DNA from: Flavobacterium sp.
Lineage (GTDB): Bacteria; Bacteroidota; Bacteroidia; Flavobacteriales; Flavobacteriaceae
Direction of reading: 5' to 3'
Assembly: GCA_017989775.1 (NCBI GenBank)
Contig: JAGNPF010000094.1
Coordinates: 1-6,337, forward strand
DNA: 6,337 nt
Positions within the stretch are counted from its first letter, which is position 1; each line of letters begins with the position of its first letter. Shown piece after piece: positions 5,007-6,337 of this stretch. A program made the translations under genes and the position numbers. The notes under the pieces were generated by a model that was not told where the DNA came from, made no database searches, and was given only the letters and a program-made list of their open reading frames with translations.

Positions 5007-6065
5007 TTATTCTATTTGATTTTTCAAAGATTCAATGCCTCTTCCTAAATGAAAAACACCTACGAATCCTGATTTTTTTAGATAATTCAAAGCGGTTTGA
5101 CTGCGTTGACCCGTTTGGCAAAACAGGACGATTTCCTGATTTTTATCCAATTTTTTACTGTATTCTTCTAATCTACTCAACGGAATCTGAATGACATTAG
5201 TCCCTTTGAACTCAGGCTTTTCATCCAATTCCCGAACATCTATCACGATTATTTCCAACTGTTGGCATTTTTCCAAAAACGCTTCGGGGCTTAAATTTTC
5301 TTTTGTTTTTTTACTATTCAAAAGCTGGCTTCCTATTATGAATCCTTTTTCTATCGCTTTTGGATTCTTGGCAAAATCTATGATTTGGGTTTGAAAATGC
5401 AGGGCATCGTAAATCAACAATTTTCCCGACAATACCGTACCGATTTCTAAAATTATTTTCAAAACTTCGGTGGCTTGCAAAGTGCCGAGCGTATTGGGCA
5501 AAACGCCCAAAACTCCTGATTCCACGCAGCTAGGAACGGTATTCAAACCTTCCTGCTCGGGAAACAAACAGCGGTAACTCGGTCCGTTTTTATAATTAAA
5601 AACCGAAACCTGTCCTTGAAATTTGTAAATCGAGGCATAGACTACGGGAATCTTTTTGACCACGGCCACATCATTTATCAAATAACGAATGGCGAGCGTG
5701 TCCGTACAATCGACCATGATTTGATAATCTTGAATAATTTCGGAGGCATTTTGAGCACTGAAAAATTCTTGATAAACCTTCACTTCAATTTCCGGGTTCA
5801 ATTCCAAAATGGCTTTTTTGGCTACTTCGACTTTGCTTTTTCCGCAATCTTTCAAAGTGTACAACAACTGACGATGCAAATTGGTTTCGTCCACCACGTC
5901 ACCATCCACAATTCCTATGGTTCCCACTCCTGCAGCAGCCAAATTTTGAAGCACGGGACATCCCAAACCTCCAGCTCCAATTACCAAAACGCGTGCATTT
6001 TGTAATTTTAGCTGACCTTCTTCTCCTATTTCAGGAAGGGTAATTTGTCTGGAATATCTTGTCAT
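5007..6065 (-). CDS. moeB: MoeB-like MoaD adenylyltransferase with C-terminal rhodanese domain (HesA/MoeB/ThiF family)
   Basis: Predicted to adenylate the C-terminal glycine of MoaD and, through its rhodanese domain, help convert it to the thiocarboxylate used by molybdopterin synthase. It has 352 residues. The E1-like domain (1 to about 240) shows YSRQ with R6, the nucleotide loop GAGGLG at 30-35, D54, N62 and R65 in NLHRQ, K78, and DCTD with D122. All correspond to ATP-site residues of E. coli MoeB. C180 in PSCVESG matches the conserved MoeB/ThiF cysteine. The zinc site appears degraded: the first CxxC is SYRC (S163, C166) and the second CxxC is absent near 225-240. The rhodanese domain (about 258-352) has the active loop CQTGQRS with C316. 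The architecture resembles eukaryotic MOCS3/Uba4. ThiF is the alternative identity, but adjacency to moaD favours MoaD as partner. Confidence 0.92.
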   Translation of the reverse strand: MTRYSRQITLPEIGEEGQLKLQNARVLVIGAGGLGCPVLQNLAAAGVGTIGIVDGDVVDETNLHRQLLYTLKDCGKSKVEVAKKAILELNPEIEVKVYQEFFSAQNASEIIQDYQIMVDCTDTLAIRYLINDVAVVKKIPVVYASIYKFQGQVSVFNYKNGPSYRCLFPEQEGLNTVPSCVESGVLGVLPNTLGTLQATEVLKIILEIGTVLSGKLLIYDALHFQTQIIDFAKNPKAIEKGFIIGSQLLNSKKTKENLSPEAFLEKCQQLEIIVIDVRELDEKPEFKGTNVIQIPLSRLEEYSKKLDKNQEIVLFCQTGQRSQTALNYLKKSGFVGVFHLGRGIESLKNQIE

Positions 6066-6066
6066 C

Positions 6067-6130
6067 GTTTAAAAGTTTAAGAGTTTAAGGGTTGGGCTTT
6101 AAACAATTTTAAACCTTTAAACCCTTAAAC
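6067..6130. repeat. Octanucleotide GTTTAARR repeat in opposing orientations (moaD-moeB gap)
   Basis: The left half reads GTTTAAAA, GTTTAAGA, GTTTAAGG in tandem from 6067. The right half, read in reverse complement from 6130, gives GTTTAAGG, GTTTAAAG, GTTTAAAA. The two halves are inverted copies with an 8-base period. GTTTAAGGG (6083-6091) pairs exactly with CCCTTAAAC (6122-6130). The repeat fills nearly all of the 70 bases between the moaD stop and the moeB ATG and ends one base before that ATG. The translation initiation region of moeB is therefore made of repeat sequence. Confidence 0.75.
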
Positions 6131-6135
6131 AAATT

Positions 6136-6337
6136 TTATCCCCCCGCAAAAGGAGGCAAAAAAGCAATCACGTCCTGATCCTTTATATTGTAATCCAAGC
6201 TGCTCATTGCTTGGTTTACCGCAATGGAATAATTCGTTTTTTTCAATCCTTCGTAAGCCGTTTCGATTTTTGATTTCAACAAAGAAACCGACACTTTCGA
6301 TTCTTCCAAACGAAAAACCTCCTCTTTCTTCTGGGTA
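6136..6337 (-). CDS. moaD: Molybdopterin synthase sulfur carrier subunit MoaD (C-terminal part, start outside the window)
   Basis: A partial minus-strand reading frame enters at the window edge and stops at 6138-6136. It gives 66 residues and ends in AFLPPFAGG. The terminal Gly-Gly preceded by a PPxxGG segment is diagnostic of MoaD, a small ubiquitin-fold protein whose last glycine is adenylated and thiocarboxylated and then donates sulfur in the MoaD-MoaE synthase. MoaD proteins are usually about 80 residues, so roughly 12-15 N-terminal residues, including the start, lie outside. The visible part carries the typical middle region, with a predicted helix around LLKSKIETAYEGL followed by the SIAVNQ strand. 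Its immediate neighbours, the MoeB-like activator and MoaE, are its direct biochemical partners, which strongly supports the call over ThiS. ThiS would be expected beside thiazole genes, and none are seen. Confidence 0.93.
   Translation of the reverse strand, partial: TQKKEEVFRLEESKVSVSLLKSKIETAYEGLKKTNYSIAVNQAMSSLDYNIKDQDVIAFLPPFAGG

Noticed and set aside
5616..6005. 129-residue plus-strand reading frame opposite moeB
   Set aside because: It is an antisense shadow of the conserved E1-like domain, and no domain or initiation signal is visible.

Overview
The window looks like chromosomal DNA of a Flavobacterium-like member of the Bacteroidota. The reasons are AT-rich intergenic DNA, start codons without Shine-Dalgarno sequences but with A-rich leaders, two divergent copies of the Bacteroidota -7 promoter element TAnnTTTG, a 566-residue class II lysyl-tRNA synthetase with a C-terminal extension, and a fused MoaC-MogA/MoaB protein. 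The genus is an inference.

Layout, left to right. Positions 1-208 (minus) hold the N-terminal part of a small lipoprotein that runs off the window. Positions 209-528 are a divergent promoter region. It carries one promoter for each flanking gene, a compact palindromic or structured element (about 350-455) and a short heptad repeat (459-493). Positions 529-2229 (plus) encode lysS. A near-palindromic hairpin at 2257-2281 separates lysS from a convergent operon.

The remaining two thirds is a minus-strand molybdenum cofactor (Moco) operon. In transcription order it is moaD (partial, 6337-6136), a moeB-type adenylyltransferase fused to a rhodanese domain (6065-5007), moaE (4807-4361), a moaC-mogA/moaB fusion (4197-3283), and moaA (3305 or 3272 to 2286). 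Together these encode GTP to cyclic pyranopterin monophosphate (MoaA plus the MoaC domain), dithiolene formation by molybdopterin synthase (MoaD plus MoaE), recharging of MoaD (MoeB-rhodanese), and molybdopterin adenylylation (the MogA/MoaB domain). MoeA for molybdate insertion, MobA and molybdate transport are not in view.

The least expected material is non-coding. Each of the three gaps inside the Moco operon contains a different palindromic repeat: a phase-locked 7-nt repeat that folds back on itself (4201-4322), a nested 19-nt inverted repeat (4854-4977), and an 8-nt GTTTAARR repeat in both orientations (6067-6130). With the element upstream of lysS, these are the best candidates for undescribed dispersed repeats or structured RNAs. 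No defence system, CRISPR array, insertion sequence, tRNA or rRNA is visible.
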